A DNA stretch of 64,000 bases from Pseudomaricurvus albidus (lineage in GTDB: Bacteria > Pseudomonadota > Gammaproteobacteria > Pseudomonadales > Cellvibrionaceae), in assembly GCF_018863235.1 (NCBI RefSeq), contig NZ_JAHKRS010000001.1, positions 496,001 through 560,000 on the forward strand, written 5' to 3'. Below are positions 34,116 to 45,559 of this stretch, piece by piece; the stretch's first letter is position 1, and every line of letters begins with the position of its first letter. A program made the position numbers and the translations under genes. The notes under the pieces are model-generated. The model saw nothing but the letters and a program-made list of their open reading frames with translations. It searched no databases and was not told where the DNA came from.

Positions 34116-36647
34116 TCAGAAGTTGATGCGTACACCGGCCATATAACGACGACCGTAACGCTCCACCTGATTGGGGGTATCGTCGCTACCGGTGTAACGT
34201 ACATCCACCGCATCAGTGAGGTTGTTGGCGTTCAGGTACAACGACACTTCGGCACCATAGAGGTCATAGGGCAGGGCGTAACGCAGGGACATGTCCAGTC
34301 GCTCCTGGGGTGCCCAGTATTCAGCCATACCGGCAGACTCTGTGGCCGTCATCCAGTCATCACGGTACTGGTAATTAAGACGGATGGAGAACCCATCCCA
34401 CTCGTAATACATGGAAGCGTTGTACACCAGATCCGATGTGCCTGGCAGACTGAATTTATCACCTTCGAGTGTCTCAAATTCACTGTCGAGCACACTGACA
34501 TTACCACTGAATCCAAAGCCTCCCAGTGGATTGCTCGCCTCCAGACCAAACACATCGCTCGCCTGGGCAATGACGTTCAACTCCAAACCTTTCAGTTCGC
34601 CATCTTTACCATTCACAGTACCAATGAAGTCCCACTGATCACCGGCCGCTGGCGAATAATACACACCGGCATCAATGGTAGAAATCGCATCGTAGATAAC
34701 CTTATCGATAGCACGGTAATAGGCACCAACGGCAACCAGGCTGCTCTCGCCCAGATACCATTCGTAAGATGCATCCACACCCCAGGATTCCTCCTCTTCA
34801 AGCGCGGGATTGCCGCCGCTGATACTGTCGCTGAGGATATTCACCGAAGCCGATGCACGCCACTCGTTATAAGTTGGACGACTGATTCCGGTATTGAACG
34901 ACAAACGCAGTTTCTGATCGTCAGTCAGGTTGTAGTTCATGTGCACACTGGGCAGCACATTGGTAAAGGTGTCGGAGTAATTGGCGTCAGGGCCGCTGGA
35001 GGTGTAGTCAGTATTTTCAACCCGTGCGCCGTAGACCAGATTACCCCAGCTAAACTCGGTGGTGTTCATCAAGTACAGTGAGGTGATGTCTTCTTTAATG
35101 TTTACCACCTGATCGTCAGACGGGCTGCCGGTCACCTTTCCAGCGGCAGCTTCCCAGGCGGCCAGAAGCCCCTTGTTGTCGTAGTAGGTACCTCCAATGC
35201 CATTGCCAAAATCTGAATCCCAGGCTTCACCGGTATTAAAATCGTCCGGATTAACAGTATCTGGGAAGGGGTAGCGCAAGATGGACATGCCATAGCCGGA
35301 AGACTCCCGTTGATCGTAGAGCACACCCATTTGTAACTTGTGATCGTGGCCCCAAAAACTGATTTCACGGGTAGCATCCAATTTAAACTGATCCGACTCC
35401 ACCAACAGCTCCGACGCAATTGGCATGGCGTAATTCACTGAGTAACTGATGTCCGATAAGTCCATCGGCGTTTGCGTGAATTGCTGATAAATATCCAGAG
35501 AAGGGTCTTCAAGGTCACTGAGGTCATAGTCTGCCGCAACAGTTCCACCGGCACTTAAAATAATGGGCAACAGAATGTTGTTTTCCGTTTCAGTATGGTT
35601 GTAACGCGCCTCGAAAAACCAGGAACCCGCTTGCAGATCCATCCCCAGAGTCTGAGAGTCCGTTGAGTTACTGTATTCACCATCCTGCAACCAGCGCTGC
35701 ACCAGAACCAGCGGTTGATAACCACTGTCACCCGGGGATACCGATCCACCGACAGCGTCTGCACCACCGGCTAAATCGAACGCAAACTGGTTGCGTTGCT
35801 CGTGATCGGTGAATTCACTGAAGACACTGGATACAAAGATACGACTCAAACCGTCGTCAAAACGGTATTCCAGATGCCCGCCATAGGCTTCATTTTCACG
35901 TTCAACTTTGTAGCTGCGATACTCAATATCATTCAACAACAGGCCATCAGGGGTACCGGTGAGATCCATTTCGCGGTTATCGGTAATCTGTTCGCGGCTG
36001 TCTTCAGATCCGTATACCATCACCCCGATATTGTCGCCGGACCAGGACAAACGCAGACTGCGGGTATCCACATCACCACCGCCCATGTCCTGCTCGCCGC
36101 TGCCGATATCCATCGAGACACCCAGGCCTTCTTTGGCAAACGGGTCAAAGGTTTCAATATTGATGTAACCCGCAATCGCCTCGCCGGGCATGGCCGGAGT
36201 GATCGCCTTGTTGGCTTCGATACGGCTGGTAATGACAGCAGGGAAGCTGTCAAAACGCGGCACCCGACCGTTTTCTGCGCCAGGAATTTGCATGCCATTG
36301 ATCGCCAGTGCCGTATAGCGGAATGGAGCACCACGGAAGTTCACATAACGCGCCTGTCCCTGATCCCGCTCAACGGCAAGACCCGGAACCCGTGCCAGGG
36401 CATCGGCCAGATTCTGATCGGGAAAACGACCAATGGTGTCAGAAGAAATCACGTCGACATAGTTATCGGCAAAGCGCTTGGCATCAATGGCCGCTTTCTG
36501 ACTGTCGCGAATGGGCGAGGCCAGCACTGTGATTTCTTCAAAGACCGGAGAAGACTCCTGAGATTGAGCGACAACACTTGTCGTCGCTGAGCAACCCACA
36601 AGCAGAGCAATGGCCCCCGCCAGCTGTTGTTGTTTAAATACCGCCAT
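34116..36647 (-). CDS. TonB-dependent outer-membrane receptor
   Basis: 843 residues. After the signal peptide (to about VVAQ) comes a TonB-box-like EEITVLAS, then the plug domain (IGRFPDQNLADALARVPGLAVERDQGQARYVNFRG, ...RIEANKAITPAMPGEAIAGYINIETFDPF). A 22-strand barrel follows and ends in Phe (RRYMAGVRINF). The plug type is common among receptors of Cellvibrio, Caulobacter and relatives. The ligand is not evident; the adjacent phosphatase and the upstream Pho box suggest a phosphorylated compound. Confidence 0.92.
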   Translation of the reverse strand: MAVFKQQQLAGAIALLVGCSATTSVVAQSQESSPVFEEITVLASPIRDSQKAAIDAKRFADNYVDVISSDTIGRFPDQNLADALARVPGLAVERDQGQARYVNFRGAPFRYTALAINGMQIPGAENGRVPRFDSFPAVITSRIEANKAITPAMPGEAIAGYINIETFDPFAKEGLGVSMDIGSGEQDMGGGDVDTRSLRLSWSGDNIGVMVYGSEDSREQITDNREMDLTGTPDGLLLNDIEYRSYKVERENEAYGGHLEYRFDDGLSRIFVSSVFSEFTDHEQRNQFAFDLAGGADAVGGSVSPGDSGYQPLVLVQRWLQDGEYSNSTDSQTLGMDLQAGSWFFEARYNHTETENNILLPIILSAGGTVAADYDLSDLEDPSLDIYQQFTQTPMDLSDISYSVNYAMPIASELLVESDQFKLDATREISFWGHDHKLQMGVLYDQRESSGYGMSILRYPFPDTVNPDDFNTGEAWDSDFGNGIGGTYYDNKGLLAAWEAAAGKVTGSPSDDQVVNIKEDITSLYLMNTTEFSWGNLVYGARVENTDYTSSGPDANYSDTFTNVLPSVHMNYNLTDDQKLRLSFNTGISRPTYNEWRASASVNILSDSISGGNPALEEEESWGVDASYEWYLGESSLVAVGAYYRAIDKVIYDAISTIDAGVYYSPAAGDQWDFIGTVNGKDGELKGLELNVIAQASDVFGLEASNPLGGFGFSGNVSVLDSEFETLEGDKFSLPGTSDLVYNASMYYEWDGFSIRLNYQYRDDWMTATESAGMAEYWAPQERLDMSLRYALPYDLYGAEVSLYLNANNLTDAVDVRYTGSDDTPNQVERYGRRYMAGVRINF

Positions 36648-36725
36648 CGAACTGTCCTCTTGTTCTCTAAATCATCAAATTGTTAAGTGAGAGTCGCTGT
36701 TGGCAGGGGATACTCAATCAACTCG

Positions 36726-36743
36726 ATGTCAGTTCTGTGACAG
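36726..36743 (-). promoter_or_regulatory. Pho box upstream of the TonB-dependent receptor
   Basis: The minus strand reads CTGTCACAGAACTGACAT, matching the PhoB consensus CTGTCATAAAACTGTCAT at 15 of 18 positions, with direct repeats 11 bases apart. It lies about 80 bases upstream of the receptor start. Confidence 0.65.
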
Positions 36744-36822
36744 CAATGCGGCAAAAATAAATAAGATATCTCTAAAATTTAACTTATTGTTTTTAATGAG
36801 ATTTTTTTAGAAAAAATCTGGA

Positions 36823-38025
36823 TTAACGGGTTATCTCCAAGAGGTTTTCAACGGTGATTTGAGTTGCCGGAAGCGCCAAACGGTAACGGCAACGTCCGGT
36901 TTTGGTATCACGCTCTGTTTCAAACAGAAAAGGCGCCGCCAGATTTTCTCCCAACACCGACACAAGCTCTTCTTTGATTTTGTTGCGATTCTGATCCAGG
37001 GTTTTGGCTCTTAACCCATTCTGTTTGAGATCGTTTATCGCCTTGCGGTGTCCGTCGGCCATTTCCATCCACAGGATCAATTGTTGCGCTCCGTCCTGGT
37101 TCGGACGCTGCACTGAGGGATTCATGGTCCAGCCATTTTCTGTTCCTTCAGTTTGCACGCGCCGACTGGCATACCACAGATAATAAAAGTAGGGGGTTTT
37201 CGGCAATGTCAGAGACACACCGTGGACAGATAACCGTCCCCTGGCGATATCAAACGAGAGTTGATCCTCACTGCGAGCTACCTGCAAGGCAACCTCAAAG
37301 TTGCCATTGCTGTGTTTAAGGCCTACCTGTAACCACTCGAGCTGTCGCTCATCAAGTTCTGACAACAACTGTGGATTAAACGACACCAGAGCCTGACGAG
37401 CAGTACACACACCTGAGTCAACCCATTGCGCCAGTGAGACTTGTTGAGCGCTGTTCAGACGATCCAGTTCTGCAGTGCCTGCATAGGCCTGTATCAGATT
37501 ACTGCCTTCCTGTAACAATCGTGATATCCACTCACGACGGGCAACCGTGATCGGTCCCGGCAACAAGGCAATCACACCCACCAATACCAGAGACAGCACC
37601 AATCCCCGAGCCAACAGCTGGGGAAGTCCAGCCTGGCATCCTACCGAGATCACCGATTGATACTGCCGTTCCTCCCACTGCCAGTGAATGGCTAACAGCG
37701 AACCAAAGGGCCAAAAACCTTCAGGATCCGGGCTGTTCAGTGCCACCAGTTCAATCACACAGGCGTGAGCCTTTTGGAAATGTCTTGATCGCGCCAGATC
37801 CTGATTGATACGCGACACAATCAGTTGTTCAGGGTTTTCATTGGTGTAAATGTCGCTGAACGCTTCCCTGACACGGGCGGGTAACTGGTGACTCAATGCC
37901 GACTCAACCTGCTGCAAACGGCTGTATTGTTGCTGTGCGTAGCCAACCGTCACACAGAGAATAAACAGCACCAGCCACTGAACCGGTCGCAGCCCAAACC
38001 ATGCTGTCAGCCGTTTCATTTGCAT
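36823..38025 (-). CDS. Membrane protein with C-terminal winged-helix-like domain, unknown function
   Basis: 400 residues. Two hydrophobic helices (about 14-30 and 137-155) bracket a ~105-residue loop, periplasmic if the N-terminus is inside. The C-terminal ~245 residues would be cytoplasmic. From ~258 to 390 (LSVHGVSLTLPKTPYFYYLWYAS ... KTLDQNRNKIKEELVSVLG ... RCRYRLALP) the pattern resembles an OmpR-type winged helix ending in the usual Y-R-L strand. This is a judgement by eye. The start overlaps the upstream gene by 10 bases, so both are cotranslated. A membrane-bound regulator is my inference. Confidence 0.6.
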   Translation of the reverse strand: MQMKRLTAWFGLRPVQWLVLFILCVTVGYAQQQYSRLQQVESALSHQLPARVREAFSDIYTNENPEQLIVSRINQDLARSRHFQKAHACVIELVALNSPDPEGFWPFGSLLAIHWQWEERQYQSVISVGCQAGLPQLLARGLVLSLVLVGVIALLPGPITVARREWISRLLQEGSNLIQAYAGTAELDRLNSAQQVSLAQWVDSGVCTARQALVSFNPQLLSELDERQLEWLQVGLKHSNGNFEVALQVARSEDQLSFDIARGRLSVHGVSLTLPKTPYFYYLWYASRRVQTEGTENGWTMNPSVQRPNQDGAQQLILWMEMADGHRKAINDLKQNGLRAKTLDQNRNKIKEELVSVLGENLAAPFLFETERDTKTGRCRYRLALPATQITVENLLEITR

Positions 38026-38924
38026 CCCCCCATTTTGTCATCAATCGGGGCGCTGTCTGTTGCCGACGCATACCCAACCGACATCGACTGCAAATGTCCC
38101 GTGTAATCCTGCAGGCTTCGAAGTAATGCACAATCAATTGCGGCGGGACGAGTTCGTCGTGCGTACCAGTGACCCATAGCGGCATGTTCATCGATCAATT
38201 TGTGGTACAAGGTGCGGTCACCGGCACTGGCCTCGAGCCAGGATCCGTCACTGATCAAGTCCACATCACCGCGCCAAAAAGCCTGTTTCAGTAAATAGTA
38301 ATTGGGAAAGTAGGTAATCCTGAGGCGCGATACATCCACTCCCAGAGCCTTCAGCTGATTGAGCGGCATTAAAAAGTGGGAATAGCTTTCCATGTCTTCC
38401 AGTAAACCAATGGAATGTTGATCGAAGTATTCCGGGGTCAGTGCAGGAATTTTGTCCTGGCTAAACCACATCACCTGATAGTGGGGCAGCTGAAATATGG
38501 ATTCGTAATACTGATTAAAGCGCGGCACCAGGCCCTGAACCCGTTGATCGCGGCTCCAAAACAAATCAAACCGCTCTTCCACAATATGTCTGGCAGTCAA
38601 TTCGCCACGGGGAAACCACTGAATGTTCACCCCGCCATAGTGCTGTTTTAAGGCGGTCGACTGACACAATTCGCGAGCCAGCTTCTCTGCCCCTGAGTAA
38701 TGAACCGTGAGTATCTGGTAATCCGGCAGGTCATCGCGTGTATTGGCAATGTCACAGCGAAACGACCGATGGTCCGGTAACTGCAACACCGGCAGGGTGT
38801 CAGTCGACATCACCCGCATCAACATCAACCCTGACAACACAAGACCGATCACACAGGCGATATACAGCCAGCGTGACTGCCAGGCTGACAGCAAAAGTGG
38901 TACATGTTTGGGAAGGTCGCGCAT
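38016..38924 (-). CDS. Membrane-anchored periplasmic solute-binding-like protein
   Basis: 302 residues from ATG 38924 (ACGGA upstream); ATG 38945 and a GTG at 38966 are also possible. A single N-terminal membrane helix (WLYIACVIGLVLSGLMLM) anchors a ~240-residue domain. That domain resembles type 2 periplasmic binding proteins of the PhnD/SsuA or bacterial SBP_3 kind (FDLFWSRDQRVQGLVPRFNQ, SIGLLEDMESYSHFLMPLNQLKALGVDVSRLRITYF, AFWRGDVDLISDGSWLEA). No transporter genes are nearby, so it is more likely a sensor than a transport protein. It overlaps the winged-helix-like gene downstream. Confidence 0.65.
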   Translation of the reverse strand: MRDLPKHVPLLLSAWQSRWLYIACVIGLVLSGLMLMRVMSTDTLPVLQLPDHRSFRCDIANTRDDLPDYQILTVHYSGAEKLARELCQSTALKQHYGGVNIQWFPRGELTARHIVEERFDLFWSRDQRVQGLVPRFNQYYESIFQLPHYQVMWFSQDKIPALTPEYFDQHSIGLLEDMESYSHFLMPLNQLKALGVDVSRLRITYFPNYYLLKQAFWRGDVDLISDGSWLEASAGDRTLYHKLIDEHAAMGHWYARRTRPAAIDCALLRSLQDYTGHLQSMSVGYASATDSAPIDDKMGGCK

Positions 38925-39051
38925 GACAGGTCCGTTCGAATACATCCGAACCTGCTTTTTTAGCACGACGAGATAACAGTTTTATGACCAGAAAGAGGGG
39001 GAGCCAAGCCTGGCAATGACAAAGACTTTGAATCGGGACTTCAATTGGTTC

Positions 39052-39095
39052 GGCTCAGAGAAATAATGCCAAATTAGCATCATTCCTGCTGAGCC
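39052..39095 (-). terminator. Large hairpin downstream of glmS
   Basis: Outer arms GGCTCAG and CTGAGCC (7 bases) and inner arms AATAATGC and GCATCATT (one mismatch) form a long stem-loop starting 16 bases after the glmS stop. There is no T-run, so it is a 3' stabiliser or weak terminator. Confidence 0.5.
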
Positions 39096-39150
39096 TGTAA
39101 CACCTGTGAATTATTCCACCGTCACTGACTTGGCCAGATTGCGTGGCTGA
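39080..39150 (-). other. Predicted empty attTn7 site at the 3' end of glmS
   Basis: The last codons of glmS (NLAKSVTVE) are the conserved TnsD-recognised end, and Tn7-type elements insert about 25 bases past the stop (near 39086). No Tn7 genes follow, so the site appears unoccupied. Based on established attTn7 knowledge. Confidence 0.5.
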
Positions 39151-40937
39151 TCCACATCGGTTCCTTTCAGTACTGCCACATGATAGGACAACAACTGCAG
39201 GGGCAGGGTGTAAATAATGGGAGCAATGTTAAGTGGTACATTGGGTAAACTCAGTACCGTGGTATTTTCATCATTGTTGAAACCGGACTTTTCATCAGCA
39301 AAAACAAACAACTTGCCACCGCGGGCCTGAACTTCTTCCAGATTGGATTTCAGTTTCTCCAGCAACTCGTCGTTCGGTGCCACAGCCACCACCGGCATGT
39401 CACTGTCCACCAGAGCCAGAGGTCCGTGTTTTAACTCACCGGCGGGATAGGCTTCGGCGTGAATGTAGGAGATTTCTTTCAGTTTGAGAGCACCTTCCAG
39501 TGCCACCGGGAACTGCACACCGCGTCCCAGAAACAGGGCGTGATTTTTTTCCGAGAAGGCTTCACTCATCTGTTGGATCGGCGCATCCAGATCGAGCACC
39601 TGCTGGCAGAGTCCGGGCAGTTGCAACAAACCAGACACCAATTCGGCTTCTTTTTCTGCAGTTAAACTTCCGCGGCGACCCAGAGCAATTACCAACAACT
39701 GCAAAGCGACCAACTGGGTGGTAAAGGCCTTGGTTGAAGCAACTCCAATTTCCGGACCGGCCAGTGTCATCAGACGCAAATCCGATTCACGCACCAGCGA
39801 ACTGTTGGCAACATTACACACGGTCAGACTGCCAAGATAACCGGACTCTTTGCTGCTGCGTAGTGCCGCCAGAGTATCGGCGGTTTCACCGGACTGGGAA
39901 ATCGTCACAAACAGGGTGTTGGGTCGAACAACGGTTTTGCGGTAGCGGTATTCGCTGGCCACTTCCACAGCACAAGGCAGACCCGCCCAATCTTCAAACC
40001 AGTATTTGGCAATCATGCCCGCATGGTAACTGGTACCGCAGGCAAGGATCTGGATGGATTCGACCTGATCGAAAATCGCCTTGGCATCGGTGCCAAAAGC
40101 CTCTTCCAGTACGCTGGTTTTACTGACCCGCCCCTGCAGGGTATTTTGCAAAACGGTCGCCTGCTCGTAGATTTCCTTGAGCATGTAGTGGCGATACTCG
40201 CCTTTATCCGCTGATTCTTCCGCATCGGTCAGCTGAACGGTTTCACGGTTCACACTGTTGCCATCCACATCGAAGATATCAATCTTGTCAGCGGTGATTT
40301 CCGCCAGATCGCCCTCGTCCAGATAGATAAAACGGTCTGTCACCTGACGCAGGGCGAGTTGGTCCGAGGCGATAAAGTTTTCATCAATCCCCACGCCAAC
40401 CACCAGCGGGCTGCCGCTGCGGGCACAGACAATGGTGTCAGGTTCTTTTGTAGACACCACACCCAGAGCGTAGGCGCCATCAAAATAGGTAATCGCTTTG
40501 CGCAGGGTTTCTTTCAGACTGCCGCATTGCTCATACAGGCTGTGGATTAAATGAGCGACGACTTCGGTATCGGTTTCCGAGACAAAGTCATAACCTTTAC
40601 CCTGTAACTCAGCACGCAGTTCTGCATGGTTTTCAATAATGCCGTTGTGCACAACCGCTATGTGGTCGGAATAGTGAGGGTGCGCATTGATCTCAGAGGG
40701 TTTGCCGTGAGTCGCCCAGCGGGTGTGGGCAATGCCAACCACTCCCTGTACCGGGTTATCAACGCACTTTTCTTCCAACACGGAGACTTTACCCAGCGCC
40801 TTTCGCAACACCAGGCCGCCTTCGTCAATCACGGCAATACCGGCGGAATCATAACCTCGGTATTCCAGGCGCTTTAAGCCTTCGACTAGAATTTTAGTAA
40901 CATTTCGCTGGGCTGCCGCGCCGACAATTCCACACAT
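39111..40937 (-). CDS. glmS: Glutamine-fructose-6-phosphate aminotransferase GlmS
   Basis: 608 residues. It has the N-terminal glutaminase with Cys2 (MCGIVGAA), GYDSAGIAV and HTRWATHG. Two SIS domains follow ([46 protein letters not shown]). It makes glucosamine-6-phosphate, the first step to UDP-GlcNAc. It is downstream of glmU in the same direction with 87 bases between. Confidence 0.97.
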   Translation of the reverse strand: MCGIVGAAAQRNVTKILVEGLKRLEYRGYDSAGIAVIDEGGLVLRKALGKVSVLEEKCVDNPVQGVVGIAHTRWATHGKPSEINAHPHYSDHIAVVHNGIIENHAELRAELQGKGYDFVSETDTEVVAHLIHSLYEQCGSLKETLRKAITYFDGAYALGVVSTKEPDTIVCARSGSPLVVGVGIDENFIASDQLALRQVTDRFIYLDEGDLAEITADKIDIFDVDGNSVNRETVQLTDAEESADKGEYRHYMLKEIYEQATVLQNTLQGRVSKTSVLEEAFGTDAKAIFDQVESIQILACGTSYHAGMIAKYWFEDWAGLPCAVEVASEYRYRKTVVRPNTLFVTISQSGETADTLAALRSSKESGYLGSLTVCNVANSSLVRESDLRLMTLAGPEIGVASTKAFTTQLVALQLLVIALGRRGSLTAEKEAELVSGLLQLPGLCQQVLDLDAPIQQMSEAFSEKNHALFLGRGVQFPVALEGALKLKEISYIHAEAYPAGELKHGPLALVDSDMPVVAVAPNDELLEKLKSNLEEVQARGGKLFVFADEKSGFNNDENTTVLSLPNVPLNIAPIIYTLPLQLLSYHVAVLKGTDVDQPRNLAKSVTVE

Positions 40938-41024
40938 AATTTGGCTTCCATCTGCTTTACGCAGTTAATCTTACTGAATTACTAACAAAAATGACCTGCA
41001 GGCATAACAAATCGGTAATGTTGT

Positions 41025-42410
41025 TTACGACTGCTTGGTTGGTCGTTTCCATCCCTGGATATTGCGCTGTTTACCTCTGGCCACGCCCAGCTCGTGATCA
41101 CCTACATGACTGGAAATCGTGGAACCCGCTCCAATGGTAGCCCCTTCACCAATATTGACCGGCGCTACCAGACTGCTATTGGACCCGATAAAGGCATTAT
41201 CCCCAATAGTGGTTTTGAATTTATTCACACCGTCGTAATTGCAGGTGATGGTACCCGCGCCCACATTGACGCCTTTACCGATGTCGGAATCGCCAATGTA
41301 AGTGAGGTGATTGACTTTGCTGCCTTCACCAATGTTGGCTTTTTTGGTTTCCACAAAATTACCCAGTTTGGCACCTCTCGCCAGCACGGTACCGGGGCGC
41401 ACACGGGCAAAAGGACCAATATCGCACACTTCACCGATGATCGCTCCTTCAATGATGCTGTTGGGTTTGATCACAGTGCCATCGGCAATCGAACAGTTTA
41501 TCAACTGACAGTTTGCACCCACCTCGACATTATTACCCAGACTGACATCGCCTTCGAAAATGCAGTTAATGTCTATCGTGACATCATGGCCGACAGTCAA
41601 TTGACCACGACAGTCAAAACGCTCCGGATCTATCAGTGTCACACCGTCAGTCATCAACTGCTCGGCACACTGTTTCTGGAAGTGTCGTTCCAGAGCGGCC
41701 TGCTGTTGACGGTTATTCACACCCAGTACTTCATTTTCACTGGCCGGATGTTCCGCAACAATGTGCTTACCTTCTTGTTGCGCCATGGCAATAATATCGG
41801 TCAGGTAGTACTCGTTCTGGGCGTTATCATTGGATAACTCCGGCAACCAGCGCAGCAGATCATCGGCCAACACAGCCATCACGCCGGTGTTGCCTTCTTT
41901 GATTTCCAGTTGTTCTTTATTCGCGTCTTTCTGTTCAACAATCGCCGTAACCCGACCCTGTTCATCGCGAATAATGCGTCCATAGCCGGTGGGATCGGAC
42001 AATTCCACCGTCAACAACCCCATGGATTCCTCAGTCACCGCCGCCACCAGCTTGCCCAGGGTGTCGCTTTGTATCAGAGGAACGTCACCATACAGAATCA
42101 GAACCACGGCACCCGATCTCAGATTGGGTAGAGCCTGCTGCACCGCATGACCGGTTCCCAGCTGTTCGTTTTGATACACAAAACTCACATCCTCCGCCTG
42201 AAAGCGCTCTTCGACCAGCTCACTGCCGTGACCAATCACCACATTCAACCGCGTGTCACGATTCACGGCATTGAGGCCATCGTTAAGGCTGCGAGCACAA
42301 TCCAGCACATGGCCCAACATTGCTTTGCCCGCCACGGGGTGCAGAACTTTGGGTAAACTGGATTTCATGCGGGTTCCCTTACCCGCTGCTAGTACCACAA
42401 TATCTAACAT
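41025..42410 (-). CDS. glmU: Bifunctional UDP-GlcNAc pyrophosphorylase / GlcN-1-P acetyltransferase GlmU
   Basis: ATG 42410 (MLDIVVLAAGKGTRMKSSLPKVLH) has AGGAAGAG upstream and gives 461 residues; the longer frame is not coding. The uridylyltransferase domain occupies ~1-230. The left-handed beta-helix acetyltransferase domain (~250-461) has hexapeptide repeats and the conserved RPGTVLARGAKLGNFVETKKA and HLTYIGDS. It produces UDP-GlcNAc for peptidoglycan and LPS. Confidence 0.97.
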   Translation of the reverse strand: MLDIVVLAAGKGTRMKSSLPKVLHPVAGKAMLGHVLDCARSLNDGLNAVNRDTRLNVVIGHGSELVEERFQAEDVSFVYQNEQLGTGHAVQQALPNLRSGAVVLILYGDVPLIQSDTLGKLVAAVTEESMGLLTVELSDPTGYGRIIRDEQGRVTAIVEQKDANKEQLEIKEGNTGVMAVLADDLLRWLPELSNDNAQNEYYLTDIIAMAQQEGKHIVAEHPASENEVLGVNNRQQQAALERHFQKQCAEQLMTDGVTLIDPERFDCRGQLTVGHDVTIDINCIFEGDVSLGNNVEVGANCQLINCSIADGTVIKPNSIIEGAIIGEVCDIGPFARVRPGTVLARGAKLGNFVETKKANIGEGSKVNHLTYIGDSDIGKGVNVGAGTITCNYDGVNKFKTTIGDNAFIGSNSSLVAPVNIGEGATIGAGSTISSHVGDHELGVARGKQRNIQGWKRPTKQS

Positions 42411-42593
42411 CGTATTATCTCTTCCTGTCGATTGATGCTCTGGCTGACGTTGAAAGCCACGCATTGGAGGGATAGCCTGGTCATTTGATACAGATTGGCA
42501 TAAGAATAGAGACCTTCTATGACACCTGGTTTTACGTTGCAACGCCCGGCGCTACTTCGATTTCGGGCTTACAATCTAACACAAAATGCCATA

Positions 42594-42623
42594 AAAAAAG
42601 GGTAGCTCAATGCTACCCTTTTT
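42594..42623. terminator. Bidirectional terminator between atpC and glmU
   Basis: AAAAAGGGTAGC (42595-42606) pairs with GCTACCCTTTTT (42612-42623) around a 5-base loop, with A/T runs on both sides. It ends the leftward atp operon. Confidence 0.88.
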
Positions 42624-42662
42624 CGTCCTGCTTGCTGTTCCTGCAACCACGCTTTAAACCGG

Positions 42663-43085
42663 TTAACCCGACTTTTTGCGCATTGCCTGAATGGTACGCA
42701 GGCGCGCAGCGGCTTCAGCCAGCTGAGCAGATGCACGGGAGTAATCAAAGTCGCTGCTTTGATTCGCCAGTGCCTGTTCGGCTTCGCGCTTGGCTTCGAG
42801 AGCTGAAGCTTCATCCATATCGTGTGCACGCAGGGCTGTATCCGCAAGAAGGGTAACCGCGTAAGGTTGAACCTCCAAATAGCCACCGGATACGAAGAAA
42901 ACTTCCTCACTGCCATCCTGCTTAATCACACGGACGGGGCCTGGTTTGAGACCGGTCAGCAGCGGGGCGTGGCCGTAGGAAATACCCACGTCACCTTCGG
43001 TACCCGCGGCGATTACCATCTCCACCAAACCGGAAAAAATCTCTTCTTCTGCGCTAACGATGTCACAGTGGACAGTCATAGCCAT
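42663..43085 (-). CDS. atpC: ATP synthase F1 epsilon subunit
   Basis: 140 residues with the N-terminal beta-barrel ([42 protein letters not shown]) and C-terminal helical hairpin. It inhibits and couples the F1 motor. Last gene of the atp operon. Confidence 0.96.
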   Translation of the reverse strand: MAMTVHCDIVSAEEEIFSGLVEMVIAAGTEGDVGISYGHAPLLTGLKPGPVRVIKQDGSEEVFFVSGGYLEVQPYAVTLLADTALRAHDMDEASALEAKREAEQALANQSSDFDYSRASAQLAEAAARLRTIQAMRKKSG

Positions 43086-43169
43086 ATTTCTCGCCTCATT
43101 TCAGGCTGTGGATAATCACTTATCCACAGCCAGATTTAGCACGCTGTTGAAACGTTAACAGCGAACGCC

Positions 43170-44570
<1,401 letters not shown>

Positions 44571-44599
44571 TTAGAATTCAAATTCTGTCACACGCTCGA

Positions 44600-45460
44600 T
44601 CAAACTGCTGAAGCGCCACTGACGATCTCTGACAGTTCCTGCGTAATTGCAGCCTGTCGGGCTTTGTTGTAAACCAATTGCAGATCATCAATGAGGTCAC
44701 CCGCATTATCGGTGGCGTTTTTCATCGCCAACATACGAGCGGCCATTTCACATGCGCTATTTTCTACAACAGCCTGATACACTTGCGCCTCTATGTAACG
44801 AGTCAACAAACCTTCCAGCAGTTCACCTGCTTCCGGCTCGTACAAGTAGTCCCAGCTGTGTTGCAGCTTCTCATCATCATCAGCTTCCAGAGGCAGCAAT
44901 TGATCAACCTGGGGTGATTGAGTCATGGTGTTCACAAACTCATTACTTACCAGGAACAGCTTATCAATTTTTCCTTCGGCATAGCTGTCGAGCATAATTT
45001 TCACACCACCGATCAAATCGGAGATGCTTGGTTCTTCACCAAGATCACGAACTGCAGCAACTACATTTCCGCCATAACTGTTAAAGAAGGCGGCAGCTTT
45101 TGCCCCAATCAGACACAGATCAATTTCGATCTGCTGATCATGCCACTCTTTCATGGACTTGATAGCGCGCTTGAACAGGTTAACGTTCAGGCCACCACAC
45201 AAACCACGATCGGTGGAAACCAGAATAAAGCCAACGCGTTTAACTTCGCGCTGCTCCATAAACATGTGCTTGTATTCCGGGTTGGCGTTGGCAATATGAC
45301 CCACTACCGAGCGAATACGCTGGGCGTAGGGTTTACCAAGCTGCATGCGGTCCTGCGCTTTACGCATTTTACTCGCCGCAACCATTTCCATGGCGCTGGT
45401 GATTTTCTGCGTATTTTTAATACTCGTGATCTGAGTACGTATTTCTTTTCCGCCTGCCAT
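44600..45460 (-). CDS. atpG: ATP synthase F1 gamma subunit
   Basis: 286 residues. N-terminal [32 protein letters not shown], central [15 protein letters not shown] and C-terminal helix ASGAMAA-like [28 protein letters not shown]. It is the central rotor shaft of F1. Confidence 0.97.
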   Translation of the reverse strand: MAGGKEIRTQITSIKNTQKITSAMEMVAASKMRKAQDRMQLGKPYAQRIRSVVGHIANANPEYKHMFMEQREVKRVGFILVSTDRGLCGGLNVNLFKRAIKSMKEWHDQQIEIDLCLIGAKAAAFFNSYGGNVVAAVRDLGEEPSISDLIGGVKIMLDSYAEGKIDKLFLVSNEFVNTMTQSPQVDQLLPLEADDDEKLQHSWDYLYEPEAGELLEGLLTRYIEAQVYQAVVENSACEMAARMLAMKNATDNAGDLIDDLQLVYNKARQAAITQELSEIVSGASAV

Positions 45461-45559
45461 TACCAGCTCCCAAAAAAATTCAAAATAGTGTCAGTGTTTA
45501 TTAAGCGCTTCAGCTTCATACCGTTCATCAGATTCATCCAAAGCGCCTAACAATGCTGC

